Shown here: piece by piece, positions 36,818 through 44,327 of the stretch
Layout of the letters: the number at the start of each line of letters is the position of its first letter
Position numbering within the stretch: position 1 is the stretch's first letter
Program-made: the position numbers and the translations under genes
Assembly: GCF_001591585.1 (NCBI RefSeq)
Contig: NZ_BCVE01000001.1
Coordinates: 1-64,000 of the forward strand
Reading direction: 5' to 3'
Length of the DNA stretch: 64,000 nucleotides
Source of the DNA: Niallia circulans NBRC 13626
Lineage (GTDB): Bacteria > Bacillota > Bacilli > Bacillales > Cytobacillaceae
The notes under the pieces: generated by a model
Database searches by the model: none
Told to the model about the DNA's origin: nothing
The model's input: the letters and a program-made list of their open reading frames with translations, nothing else

Positions 36818-37063
36818 TTAGTTTTTATTATCATTTTCATCTGTTTCTACTAATGAAAATAGCTCTCCAATGTCACAATTCAACACGTGGCAAATAGCTG
36901 TAATAGTATCGTAATGGATTTGGTTATTATCATTGTTATAGAAACGGTCAAGTGTTCGGCGCGCTATTGGATGTCCTTTATCCTTTAATTGTCTTTGTAA
37001 TTCTGAAACAGATTTAATACCTTTTTGAACCATTAATAATGCAAGGTTATTTTTAACTTTCAA
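36818..37063 (-). CDS. Small Cro/CI-type HTH protein (paralogue 2)
   Basis: This 81-residue protein (VSELQRQLKDKGHPIARRTL, YDTITAICHVLNCDIGELF) starts at TTG 37063 after GAAAGGAG. It is the first leftward gene of the second switch and likely its repressor. The acidic Asp/Asn-rich tail (ETDENDNKN) is unique among the three paralogues. Confidence 0.8.
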   Translation of the reverse strand: MKVKNNLALLMVQKGIKSVSELQRQLKDKGHPIARRTLDRFYNNDNNQIHYDTITAICHVLNCDIGELFSLVETDENDNKN

Positions 37064-37094
37064 TTTACTGTTTCTCCTTTCAATTTGGTTGTCC

Positions 37095-37239
37095 GTTAGT
37101 AAAATATACTACTAATATACAAAAAAGTTTCAGATTATGCAAATATTTTTTAACAAAGTGATAAAAAGTAATATTTTCTTAATAATTGTAATTGACGAAT
37201 TTACTAACATGTTGTAAAATTTGATTATGAAGTTAGTAA
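37095..37239. promoter_or_regulatory. Divergent promoters of the second switch with GTTAGTAA half-sites
   Basis: Rightward: TTGACG (37192-37197), 17 bases, TAAAAT (37215-37220). Leftward on the minus strand: TTGCAT (37142-37137), 17 bases, TATATT (37119-37114). TTACTAAC (37201-37208) and GTTAGTAA (37232-37239) flank the rightward -10; GTTAGTAA (37095-37102) and a degenerate ACTACTAAT sit by the leftward start. The half-sites suggest a shared regulator. Confidence 0.7.
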
Positions 37240-37270
37240 TCAAAGGTTACTTCAAAGGAGGTGATCTTAG

Positions 37271-37483
37271 ATGATTATAAAGCATCGACTTAAGATACTT
37301 ATGGCAGAAAACAACATTAATTCTGTTAGTGAATTAAGTAGAGAAACAAAACTTCCTTATGGAACGTTACTTAATTTCTATCATCAAAAGTTTAATGTAT
37401 TCAACGCTGATTTGATTGCTGCTTTATGTACGTATTTCAAGTGCGAAATTACAGATTTAATCGTTCTTGAAAAATATATGTGA
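37271..37483 (+). CDS. Small Cro/CI-type HTH protein (paralogue 3)
   Basis: This 70-residue protein (SVSELSRETKLPYGTLLNFY; ADLIAALCTYFKCEITDLIV) starts with MIIKHRLKILM, close to MIVKNNLRILM at 36578. It is the first rightward gene of the second switch, in the Cro position. AAAGGAGGTGA precedes it. Confidence 0.82.
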   Translation: MIIKHRLKILMAENNINSVSELSRETKLPYGTLLNFYHQKFNVFNADLIAALCTYFKCEITDLIVLEKYM

Positions 37484-37497
37484 AAGGAGGTAAATAC

Positions 37498-37584
37498 ATG
37501 AGTGTTATTTACACGAACGAACTACCTCGTGGGGTAGTTTTCCAGATGGAAAACGGAAATGTATATATAGGAAAAGGAAAGTAA
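37498..37584 (+). CDS. Very small phage protein
   Basis: A 28-residue frame (MSVIYTNELPRGVVFQMENG) follows GAAAGGAGG by 8 bases. It is beta-strand-like. Translation signals are good but the size demands caution. Confidence 0.4.
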   Translation: MSVIYTNELPRGVVFQMENGNVYIGKGK

Positions 37585-37624
37585 CAACATGGGAGCTGCT
37601 AATAACTTTGTTGGAGGTAATTTA

Positions 37625-38290
37625 ATGAATTTAACTGTAATCAATCATAACAATCAACGTGTTTTAACTACAGCTCAATTAGCTGAAGCATATGGAACAG
37701 ATGTAAAAATTATCTCAAATAATTACACAAGAAACAGAAATCGTTATAAAGCTGGCAAGCATTTTATTCAGCTACTCGGAGAAGAACTAAAGGAATTTAA
37801 AACGATTCATCAAATTGATGAAAGCCTTAAATTCACTTCATCATTGTTTCTTTGGACAGAAAAAGGAGCTTGGCTGCACGCTAAATCATTAAATACAGAT
37901 GCTGCATGGGATGCTTACGAAATGTTGGTTGATGAATACTATTCAACTGTCAAAGTTCTTTCAGAAAAAGAACAACTTATTGCATCTATGAAACTATCAT
38001 TAGAAACAGCAGAAGAAATTAATCATATCAAAAACGATCTCGATTTAGTTAAACATCAAGTGAGTGAAGAATTAACACTTAACCATGGTCAACAACAAAC
38101 ATTACATCATGAAATTAAAAAACGTGTGGAGTCCATTAAAAATGATTATGAGTTAACAACAAGAGAAATTTACTCACAAATCCATAGTCATCTACGAAGA
38201 GCCTTTGCTGCTCCTAAGTATATTTTTGTAAAAAGAAAAGATTTTGAAGAAGCGTTATTGTGGGTGAGAACATGGAGACCATTAATTTGA
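37625..38290 (+). CDS. ORF6N/ORF6C-type antirepressor-like protein
   Basis: The N terminus (VLTTAQLAEAYGTDVKIISN, TSSLFLWTEKGAWLHAKSL) is an ORF6N/KilA-N-like domain; the C-terminal part (about residues 135-220, LRRAFAAPKYIFVKRKDFEE) resembles ORF6C. Such proteins counter repressors in temperate phages. GGAGGT precedes ATG 37625, preferred over 37589. In front of it lies the second switch, so it may act on that or on the CI-like repressor. Confidence 0.83.
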   Translation: MNLTVINHNNQRVLTTAQLAEAYGTDVKIISNNYTRNRNRYKAGKHFIQLLGEELKEFKTIHQIDESLKFTSSLFLWTEKGAWLHAKSLNTDAAWDAYEMLVDEYYSTVKVLSEKEQLIASMKLSLETAEEINHIKNDLDLVKHQVSEELTLNHGQQQTLHHEIKKRVESIKNDYELTTREIYSQIHSHLRRAFAAPKYIFVKRKDFEEALLWVRTWRPLI

Positions 38291-38303
38291 GGAGGAACCA
38301 AAT

Positions 38304-38606
38304 ATGAAAGCGGTAGGTATTGTAAGAAAGATTGACCATTTAGGACGTATTATAATCCCTAAAGAAATAAGAGATATTCACGGCTGGGAAAACGGACAGC
38401 GAATGGAAATGTATGTGAATAAAGATAGTGTGATTTTAAAAGCTTATAATCCTCCAAATGATTTAACAGGAGATCTTAATAATCTAATTGCAAAGATTAC
38501 AAATAAGGCAGAAATAAATGAAGAAGAGAAAAATCTAATATCAATTCTTAATTATACTGCTGAAAATATACAAAAAAATAAGTCCAGTGCGCCAACACTA
38601 GACTAA
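38304..38606 (+). CDS. AbrB/SpoVT-family transition-state regulator
   Basis: Residues 1-50 are a classic AbrB swapped-hairpin domain (VGIVRKIDHLGRIIIPKEIR). The remaining half is helical (ISILNYTAENIQKNK). Phage-borne AbrB-like proteins may bind host or phage promoters. AGGAGGAACC precedes the ATG. Confidence 0.87.
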   Translation: MKAVGIVRKIDHLGRIIIPKEIRDIHGWENGQRMEMYVNKDSVILKAYNPPNDLTGDLNNLIAKITNKAEINEEEKNLISILNYTAENIQKNKSSAPTLD

Positions 38607-38632
38607 AAATTCACGATCATTTTTATAGTTTT

Positions 38633-38681
38633 TTCCCTGTTTCTAATTATATACCAGAAAATATAAAAAAGAAACAGGGAA
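38633..38681 (+). terminator. Perfect 11-bp hairpin between the regulatory and replication genes
   Basis: TTCCCTGTTTC pairs with GAAACAGGGAA across 27 bases and runs into CTTTTGTT. It may be a terminator or attenuator ahead of the replication block. Confidence 0.55.
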
Positions 38682-38716
38682 CTTTTGTTCGATTTACAAG
38701 GATTGAAGGTGAAAAA

Positions 38717-39487
38717 ATGGGTATATATCGAGTCGTTAAAGACAAAAACTATGTGACTATTAATAAAACCGTACTCAATGACGATCAATTAAGCTGGAAA
38801 GCAAAAGGGATTATGGCTTATATGTTGTCAATGCCCGACGATTGGACTTTCTATGTAGAAGAATTAATAAAGCACTCAACCGATGGCGAAAAGTCATTTA
38901 GAGCGGGATTTAAAGAGTTAAAAGATAGAGGTTATGTAAAAAGGGTGCCAATCAGAGAAGGACAACGAATTGTATCATGGGAAACTCATGTTTATGAAAC
39001 TCCTCTACTTGCCGATTTTGTACATGTAGAAAATGTAGATGTACAAAACGTACTTGTACAAAACGACGGACTACTAAGTAATAACTCTATACTAAGTAAT
39101 GATATTAAACTAAATAATAATAATATATATACTTCTCCAAAAAAGAAAAAAATTAATTCTACTTCTAAAAAAACGAAACTAGCAGAATTTGTTTCTATGA
39201 CTCAAGAAGAATATAAAAAGCTTATTGAACAATTCGGAGAAGAAAATGCTAATGAACGTATTGAAACATTAAACCTATACAAAGGATCTACTGGAAAGAA
39301 ATATAAGAGCGACTATCTCACCATACTGAACTGGGCAAGGAAAGAGAAGAAAGGAGCAAATAATGGAACCAATATCAGAAGTAATGAAAACGCTCATGCA
39401 GAAGCATCCAAAATTAGCGCAGCGAATGAACGAAGAAAAAAACTCGCTAACATCCAATCCAATACAGATATTGACGTCTCCTTCTAG
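38717..39487 (+). CDS. Phage replication initiator (winged-helix, DnaD-like)
   Basis: This 256-residue protein starts MGIYRVVKDKNYVTINKTVL and LSWKAKGIMAYMLSMPDDW, the helix-turn-helix replisome-organiser pattern. The middle has a pentapeptide repeat (VHVEN-VDVQN-VLVQN) encoded by tandem 15-bp DNA repeats that are a likely origin. The C-terminal part resembles a DnaD tail (LYKGSTGKKYKSDYLTILNW). It overlaps the loader gene by 125 bases. Confidence 0.86.
   Translation: MGIYRVVKDKNYVTINKTVLNDDQLSWKAKGIMAYMLSMPDDWTFYVEELIKHSTDGEKSFRAGFKELKDRGYVKRVPIREGQRIVSWETHVYETPLLADFVHVENVDVQNVLVQNDGLLSNNSILSNDIKLNNNNIYTSPKKKKINSTSKKTKLAEFVSMTQEEYKKLIEQFGEENANERIETLNLYKGSTGKKYKSDYLTILNWARKEKKGANNGTNIRSNENAHAEASKISAANERRKKLANIQSNTDIDVSF
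39020..39064 (+). repeat. Three tandem 15-bp iterons inside the initiator gene
   Basis: GTACATGTAGAAAAT, GTAGATGTACAAAAC and GTACTTGTACAAAAC lie end to end, in frame. Lambda-type phages put origin iterons inside the initiator gene, so this is a candidate replication origin. Confidence 0.65.
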
Positions 39488-40280
39488 TGATTGCCCTTAT
39501 AACAAGTGTGACGGAAGCGGATGGATATGGAAAAAAGATTGGTCAAAACGTAATAATCCTAATCCCAAAGTGTTGGATGAATGGAAAGAGCAATGCGAGT
39601 GTTATGAACAAATGATGAAGCAAAAACAAATAGAAAAAAGGTTAGAACTTTCTAATGTTCCTCCAATTTTTAAAAATGCAACAGTTGGTTCTTTTAATCC
39701 CAATATTTACAAAAGTAATGAAAGCATCGAGATAGCCGGGATTGCAAAAAAAGCTGCTGCTAATTACGTAACTAATTTTCTAACTATGCAACAGAAAGGA
39801 AAAGGAATCTATCTATATAGCAAAGTAAAAGGTAGTGGTAAAACAAGGCTGGCTTCCAGCGTTGCTAATGCGTTAGTGAAAATGTACGGAGTGAATATAG
39901 CCTTTTTGAAATCGGATGATCTTATGGATTCGGTTAAGAATACTTTTAACGCAGAATCTTCAATTACTGAAAAAGACATCATCAAAACCTTTCGTGAAGT
40001 TGATGTACTGATAATAGATGATGTTGCTGTAGAAAAAAATAGCGACTTCTCGGAACGTATTTTATTTAAGATATTAGATTATCGATTAGAACGATTGAAA
40101 GCAACGATATTCACGTCTAATAGAACGATTGATGATATTGGTCAGATATACAAAGAAGGACGGATAGAGAGCCGTATAAAGAAAATGGCGATAGAAATAT
40201 ATTTACCAGAAGAAAGTGTGCGAGATGAAGAAGCTGAAAAAGAAAACGAAGAATTAGAAAGTATATTATTTCAAAACTAG
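39363..40280 (+). CDS. DnaC-like helicase-loader ATPase
   Basis: This 305-residue AAA+ protein has Walker A KVKGSGKTRLASSVANAL, Walker B VDVLIIDDVAV and sensor-like TIFTSNRTIDDI. An N-terminal zinc finger (CPYNKCDGSGW ... CECYEQMM) is typical of phage loaders that recruit the host DnaB-type helicase. AAAGGAGC lies before ATG 39363, inside the initiator gene. Confidence 0.9.
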   Translation: MEPISEVMKTLMQKHPKLAQRMNEEKNSLTSNPIQILTSPSSDCPYNKCDGSGWIWKKDWSKRNNPNPKVLDEWKEQCECYEQMMKQKQIEKRLELSNVPPIFKNATVGSFNPNIYKSNESIEIAGIAKKAAANYVTNFLTMQQKGKGIYLYSKVKGSGKTRLASSVANALVKMYGVNIAFLKSDDLMDSVKNTFNAESSITEKDIIKTFREVDVLIIDDVAVEKNSDFSERILFKILDYRLERLKATIFTSNRTIDDIGQIYKEGRIESRIKKMAIEIYLPEESVRDEEAEKENEELESILFQN

Positions 40281-40291
40281 GAGGATGCGTC

Positions 40292-40453
40292 ATGAATAGA
40301 AAAGTGGAAGTAATAACAAGTGAATATCTACCAACTTTTGAAGATCTAGTGAATGAAATTTTAGCTATCGCTGAAAATCCTAAAATTACTTACTCTACTG
40401 GAATTCATAACGGAAAACTATTATTCATTGCATTCGTGGAGTGTGCAGTGTAA
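40292..40453 (+). CDS. Hypothetical small phage protein
   Basis: This 53-residue protein (MNRKVEVITSEYLPTFEDLV) follows AGGAGG and overlaps the next gene by 1 base (TAATG). The function is unknown. Confidence 0.6.
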   Translation: MNRKVEVITSEYLPTFEDLVNEILAIAENPKITYSTGIHNGKLLFIAFVECAV

Positions 40454-40710
40454 TGTCTCAATACTTCTACACAAACATACAAAGGGACGGAGATCATGCG
40501 AAAGAGGAAATTGAAAAAGCGATAGAAGATTTAACAGGTAGAGGATTCGAGCTAGTATATGGACCAGAATGTAACATACGACAAGCAAAGGCCTTTACAC
40601 AAGATGAATATGGACGGTGCGTATTTAAAGAAAATATTCAAAGTCAATTATGGAGAGCGAGATTAAGAAAGGTAAAGGTGATAGAAAATGGAACAACAAA
40701 CATTAACTAA
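40453..40710 (+). CDS. Hypothetical phage protein
   Basis: This 85-residue protein (EIEKAIEDLTGRGFELVYGP) contains QLWRARLRKVKVIENG. ATG 40453 overlaps the preceding stop. No family is recognised. Confidence 0.6.
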   Translation: MSQYFYTNIQRDGDHAKEEIEKAIEDLTGRGFELVYGPECNIRQAKAFTQDEYGRCVFKENIQSQLWRARLRKVKVIENGTTNIN

Positions 40711-40840
40711 AGAGCAATTAGATAGATATGAGATTTTTCATACAGCTTGGAAATGTTATTTAGCTGCTGGATTAGTTACTAAATCATTCGAACAATGGTT
40801 AACGCCACAAGCAAAGAGATTTATCTTACAAGCGGAGTGA
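40688..40840 (+). CDS. Hypothetical small phage protein
   Basis: This 50-residue frame (MEQQTLTKEQLDRYEIFHTA) overlaps the previous gene by 23 bases; AAAGGTG lies 10 bases before its ATG. Confidence 0.5.
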   Translation: MEQQTLTKEQLDRYEIFHTAWKCYLAAGLVTKSFEQWLTPQAKRFILQAE

Positions 40841-40846
40841 TTGCTT

Positions 40847-41116
40847 ATGTCGGAAGCACAAGCTATTGGAAATATAGAAAGCACACATCTAGTTAAAACA
40901 AGATACGGAATTAGAATTGCTATGGAGCGAATACCAATTGATTGGATATGGTCAAATAAAGAAGTAAGAGAGTTTAAGAAAATGTGGAAAGAAAATAAAC
41001 CACTAAAAGAAATAGCATACGAGTTAGATAAAGACGAATTCGATTGTCTGCCGATGGTTTTAGAATTATTGTACCTGGAGGAAATAGATCCACGAGAAAA
41101 TTGGCATATATGGTAG
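40847..41116 (+). CDS. Hypothetical phage protein
   Basis: This 89-residue protein has IDWIWSNKEVREFKKMWKEN and IAYELDKDEFDCLPMVLELL, resembling a small helix-turn-helix of RinA/regulator type but not conclusively. GGAG precedes ATG 40847 by 10 bases. Confidence 0.6.
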   Translation: MSEAQAIGNIESTHLVKTRYGIRIAMERIPIDWIWSNKEVREFKKMWKENKPLKEIAYELDKDEFDCLPMVLELLYLEEIDPRENWHIW

Positions 41117-41152
41117 GCGGATAAGATGAAAAATAGGAAACTTCTGGTTATA

Positions 41153-41187
41153 AACTTGAACAATAGTTCAATAAAAACTTGAATGAG
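41153..41187. promoter_or_regulatory. Double operator copy upstream of the HNH gene
   Basis: AACTTGAACAATAGTTCAA (41153-41171) is followed by AACTTGAATGA (41176-41186), so two half or full sites lie in the 85-base gap. The first shares TTGAACAATAG with copies at 47.4 and 47.9 kb and on the minus strand at 33.6 kb. Confidence 0.6.
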
Positions 41188-41201
41188 GAGATGTTAGCCA
41201 A

Positions 41202-41774
41202 ATGAATAGCGAATTTAATCCATATCCGAAAAGTAAACAGTTGGCAGGACATCAAAAGGAGAAAGATAGACCAAAGTTTAAAGTGCAAAAACCAAAGAAG
41301 AAGCGAAAAACGAAAGTAAATAAGAATATTGAAATGTTTCACAACCGAAAAATACCCCACTGGAAGAAACGCGGGGAAGTGAATCGGAAGACAGCAAATG
41401 AAACACTAAGATTCTATGGGGAAGCGTGCGCTATCTGTGGAAATCTTAACTATCAACTTCATCACATTATGCATAAAGGCTACGGTATCGGCGGTAGAGG
41501 TGTTTGGAGAAACCTAGTCCCATTGTGCGAGTCGCATCATACAGGAGCAGAGGGAGTACACACTATCAAAGTACTTGATCAGTTTTGGAAAGATAAACAT
41601 GAAAAGTTGTTTGGTCCTCATTATTTCAAAGATGCTTGGGATCTATGGATGGAAGGACACATCGAGAATCCAACACAAGAGTTATATGAAAAATTCATGA
41701 AGCAGGAGGAAGAGCGATGTCAAAAGATAGTTGGCTCAAATGGCAAAAACAAATTATCCGAGAAGAGTATGTGA
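41202..41774 (+). CDS. HNH-type endonuclease-like protein
   Basis: This 190-residue protein has a basic N terminus (about 20 Lys/Arg in 45 residues), CAICGNLNYQLHHIMHKGYG and WRNLVPLCESHHTGAEGVHT, the zinc/HNH core. The final catalytic pattern is H-H...N...H. DNA cleavage or nicking in recombination is likely; it is close to the YqaN/DUF968-like phage group. Confidence 0.78.
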   Translation: MNSEFNPYPKSKQLAGHQKEKDRPKFKVQKPKKKRKTKVNKNIEMFHNRKIPHWKKRGEVNRKTANETLRFYGEACAICGNLNYQLHHIMHKGYGIGGRGVWRNLVPLCESHHTGAEGVHTIKVLDQFWKDKHEKLFGPHYFKDAWDLWMEGHIENPTQELYEKFMKQEEERCQKIVGSNGKNKLSEKSM

Positions 41775-41833
41775 AAGATGGTGCTGCTAATGACAAGAAG
41801 AGTAGTAACACATCACGGAATATCAAGGGATAA
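41717..41833 (+). CDS. Small basic protein overlapping the HNH gene
   Basis: This 38-residue frame (MSKDSWLKWQKQIIREEYVK) has GGAGG 7 bases before its ATG and overlaps genes on both sides. Strong initiation signals support translation, but the function is unknown. Confidence 0.4.
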   Translation: MSKDSWLKWQKQIIREEYVKDGAANDKKSSNTSRNIKG

Positions 41834-41960
41834 TGAACCTTTAACAGTTATCACAATATATGAACCAAAAGTAAATAAAGAGCAAATAAAGAAGCTCTCA
41901 CCATATTGTAAAACGCATCAGGTACTTATTAAGACGGGCAAATCTTATGATTTTAAGTAA
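41790..41960 (+). CDS. Hypothetical small phage protein
   Basis: This 56-residue protein (VITIYEPKVNKEQIKKLSPY, ending KTGKSYDFK) has its start uncertain between ATG 41778 and ATG 41790; neither has a strong ribosome site. It overlaps the small frame at 41717. Confidence 0.42.
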   Translation: MTRRVVTHHGISRDNEPLTVITIYEPKVNKEQIKKLSPYCKTHQVLIKTGKSYDFK

Positions 41961-42034
41961 AAATGCGTAAATAAATCCATTATCCGTATTAGTGAAGATA
42001 TACGGGAACACGCAAGAGAACGGAGTGATGTATT

Positions 42035-42562
42035 TTGCCAGCGTTAAAAGAAAAGCAAGTATTCTACACTATATTTATTAACGGGATTCCTTTAAATGTT
42101 ACTGGGAGAAAAAGAACAAATAAGGGTTATGTTGTGTTGTGTATCAAGAAACATCCAAATTCAGATAGAAACGGTTATATTTTCGAACATCGAGTGATTA
42201 TGGAAATGTATTTGCAGAGACTTTTAACTGCTGATGAAATAGTACATCACAAAAATGAGATTAAACATGATAATCGCCTAGAAAATCTGCAACTAACGAC
42301 TAATAAAGAACATACAACTTTACACAATTTAGGTAGGAGTTTTAGTACTGAAACAAAAGCGAAGATGTCAGAAAAAGCTAAACAGCGTTTAGAAATCAAG
42401 GAAAATCATCCTTCATATAAAAAAATTGAAAGAGCAGTTTTGAAGGCAGTAGTGGTGGAAAAAGGGCCGACTTTAGCAGCTAAGCACTTTGGAGTAACAA
42501 GGAAGACAATCTATAACAAAATAAAAGAATTCGGATTGGAGAAAGAAATTAATGATAAATAG
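42035..42562 (+). CDS. HNH endonuclease with C-terminal helix-turn-helix
   Basis: The 175-residue protein has [43 protein letters not shown], the HNH homing-type core. The C terminus is a Fis-like HTH ([20 protein letters not shown]). Such proteins are usually free-standing homing endonucleases. It begins with TTG 42035 after GGAG and overlaps ssb by 11 bases. Confidence 0.85.
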   Translation: MPALKEKQVFYTIFINGIPLNVTGRKRTNKGYVVLCIKKHPNSDRNGYIFEHRVIMEMYLQRLLTADEIVHHKNEIKHDNRLENLQLTTNKEHTTLHNLGRSFSTETKAKMSEKAKQRLEIKENHPSYKKIERAVLKAVVVEKGPTLAAKHFGVTRKTIYNKIKEFGLEKEINDK

Positions 42563-43013
42563 AGTTGTTTTATGCGGAAGATTAACTGCAGATCCGCAAC
42601 TAAGATATACGTCATCAGGAGTGGCTACAGCGAGTTTTACGCTTGCGGTTAACCGAACCTTCACGAATCAGCAAGGAGAAAGAGAAGCAGACTTTATTAA
42701 CTGTGTAGTGTGGAGAAAAGCAGCAGAGAACGTAGCGAATTACCTTAGAAAAGGTTCACTCGCGGGGGTTGATGGAAGAATCCAAACACGCAGCTATGAA
42801 GGCCAAGATGGAAAACGTGTATATGTTACAGAAGTTATAGCTGAATCCGTTCAATTTTTAGATACAAGAAATAACGATAGCCAATCAAATAATCGGAACA
42901 ATCAATCTAGTAATCAATCAAGCCAGCAAAACAACAATCGAAGTGGTTACGTAGATGATCCGTTTGCGCCAGGTAGTCAAATAGATATCTCGGATGATGA
43001 TTTACCATTCTAA
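42552..43013 (+). CDS. ssb: Single-stranded DNA-binding protein
   Basis: The OB fold reads [52 protein letters not shown] and [20 protein letters not shown]; a Gln/Asn-rich linker leads to the acidic tip DISDDDLPF used to bind partner proteins. At 153 residues it is standard. It protects single strands during phage replication and RecT recombination. Confidence 0.96.
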   Translation: MINRVVLCGRLTADPQLRYTSSGVATASFTLAVNRTFTNQQGEREADFINCVVWRKAAENVANYLRKGSLAGVDGRIQTRSYEGQDGKRVYVTEVIAESVQFLDTRNNDSQSNNRNNQSSNQSSQQNNNRSGYVDDPFAPGSQIDISDDDLPF

Positions 43014-43032
43014 TTAAGAAAGGGAGAAAAGC

Positions 43033-43326
43033 ATGCCTATTGTTGATATAGAAAAAACAAAGCAATTGGAATTTGGTTATGGAGATATAAATGTTGCTCC
43101 TGGATTATTAGCATTAGAAGGTGAATCTATTGGAGTAGTAGCATTTATGAATAATAGCAGTAGAGATCGAATCGGAAAATATACAGAGTACCCAGAGAAT
43201 ACTACGATTCAAGTTACGGATACCCCAGTAAGAATGCTATTTGAAAAAGTAGAAAGCATTGACGTAGTAATACGAGCATTTGAAAGTGCAAAAGCAATGA
43301 TGATTAAAGGTGCTACAAAGTTATGA
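43033..43326 (+). CDS. Hypothetical phage protein
   Basis: This 97-residue protein (LLALEGESIGVVAFMNNSSR) contains DTPVRMLFEKVESIDVVIRA. AAAGGGAG precedes it. It overlaps the next gene by 4 bases. The function is unknown. Confidence 0.6.
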   Translation: MPIVDIEKTKQLEFGYGDINVAPGLLALEGESIGVVAFMNNSSRDRIGKYTEYPENTTIQVTDTPVRMLFEKVESIDVVIRAFESAKAMMIKGATKL

Positions 43327-43430
43327 ACCTAAGAAAAGCAACACTACAACAACTATATTACCTAGCACGTTATACAGAATATAGAACAGCAGCACAAAGT
43401 GAGTTATCAAGGAGATTAAAGCAGCAGTGA
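43323..43430 (+). CDS. Very small phage protein
   Basis: This 35-residue protein (MNLRKATLQQLYYLARYTEY) is coupled by ATGA to the gene before and by GTGA to the next, so translation is likely. Confidence 0.5.
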   Translation: MNLRKATLQQLYYLARYTEYRTAAQSELSRRLKQQ

Positions 43431-43600
43431 AAGAACAAAGGCCACCTATCTGTAATTGTCCTTTTGCAGATAGGTGTATGGATTTAAAGCAATGGCTAGA
43501 AGCGGAATATCGAAGAATGGACAGTAAGCGCAGTATAGAAAAGTGTTATTACTACAACAAATGGGAGAGTGTACAGCATGAACAACTTACAATTAAGTGA
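43427..43600 (+). CDS. Small cysteine-containing phage protein
   Basis: This 57-residue protein (GTG start) has CNCPFADRCMDLKQW and a lone later Cys, perhaps zinc-binding. AAGGAG lies 12 bases before. Its first codons form a perfect 10-bp hairpin in the RNA (43443-43476). Confidence 0.5.
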   Translation: MKEQRPPICNCPFADRCMDLKQWLEAEYRRMDSKRSIEKCYYYNKWESVQHEQLTIK

Positions 43601-43772
43601 TAATGACATTTTGGCAATGCATACGTCTTTAAAACTATCTATGCAGGGGATTGAGAAACATTGTGACTACAACATATTCGCATTAGACGAAGAAACAAAA
43701 AATATGTATATCGACATGGCGGAATTAAGAGAACGAATTGAAATGATGTTTTTCCCAGGACTGAAAGAATAA
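43578..43772 (+). CDS. Hypothetical small phage protein
   Basis: This 64-residue acidic helical protein (MNNLQLSDNDILAMHTSLKL) has its start overlapping the previous gene by 23 bases. The function is unknown. Confidence 0.58.
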   Translation: MNNLQLSDNDILAMHTSLKLSMQGIEKHCDYNIFALDEETKNMYIDMAELRERIEMMFFPGLKE

Positions 43773-43810
43773 ACAATTAGATAATACGAAATAAATAATT
43801 ATTAGCTTCA

Positions 43811-43834
43811 CTCTCCTTCCTTCGGGAGGGAGAG
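43811..43834 (+). other. Stable UUCG-capped hairpin
   Basis: CTCTCCTTCC pairs with GGAGGGAGAG (10 bp, one G-T) around a C(TTCG)G tetraloop. No T run follows, so it is not a typical terminator. It lies 26 bases before the methyltransferase start and could protect or process the mRNA. Confidence 0.65.
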
Positions 43835-43859
43835 AATCAAATAGAGAAGGAGAATGACA

Positions 43860-44315
43860 TTGCAAAGAATTTTAGATGCCTGCTGTGGAAGTCGAATGTT
43901 TTGGTTTGATAAAGAAAATGAAGATACCATTTTCATGGATAAACGAGAATTGGAAACAGAATTATGCGATGGACGAAAATTAATAGTTAAACCAGATGTA
44001 GTAGGAGATTTCCGCAATATGCCATTTGATGATGATAGTTTTTACTTAGTTGTCTTTGATCCACCACATTTACTAAAGGCTGGTGAAGATTCTTGGTTGG
44101 CCAAAAAGTACGGGAAGCTAAATCAAGATTGGCCAAAAGATATTGCTGCAGGATTTAACGAATGTATGAGAGTTCTAAAACCAAATGGAACACTAATTTT
44201 CAAATGGAATGAAGACCAAATAAAGCTAAGTGAAGTATTAAAATGTTTTGATCAAAAACCACTGTTCGGAAATAAACGAAGTAAGACTCATTGGCTTGTA
44301 TTTATGAAAAATTAG
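43860..44315 (+). CDS. Phage SAM-dependent methyltransferase-like protein
   Basis: This 151-residue protein has ILDACCGSRMFWFDKENED (motif I-like), DFRNMPFDDDSFYLVVFDPP (motif IV DPPH) and LKPNGTLIFKWNEDQIKLSE. It resembles small class I DNA methyltransferases, although the SAM-binding loop is CCGS and not GxGxG. I chose TTG 43860 because AAGGAG ends 7 bases before it; ATG 43854 touches that site. It may protect phage DNA. Confidence 0.82.
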   Translation: MQRILDACCGSRMFWFDKENEDTIFMDKRELETELCDGRKLIVKPDVVGDFRNMPFDDDSFYLVVFDPPHLLKAGEDSWLAKKYGKLNQDWPKDIAAGFNECMRVLKPNGTLIFKWNEDQIKLSEVLKCFDQKPLFGNKRSKTHWLVFMKN

Positions 44316-44327
44316 GAGGTTGTGAGA

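Noticed and set aside
41126-41185. An 18-codon frame (MKNRKLLVINLNNSSIKT) in the gap before the HNH gene
   Set aside because: It consists mostly of the operator repeats, has no good ribosome site and no sign of coding.
43811-43834. The UUCG hairpin as an intrinsic terminator
   Set aside because: No T run follows; the bases after the stem are AATCAAATAG.
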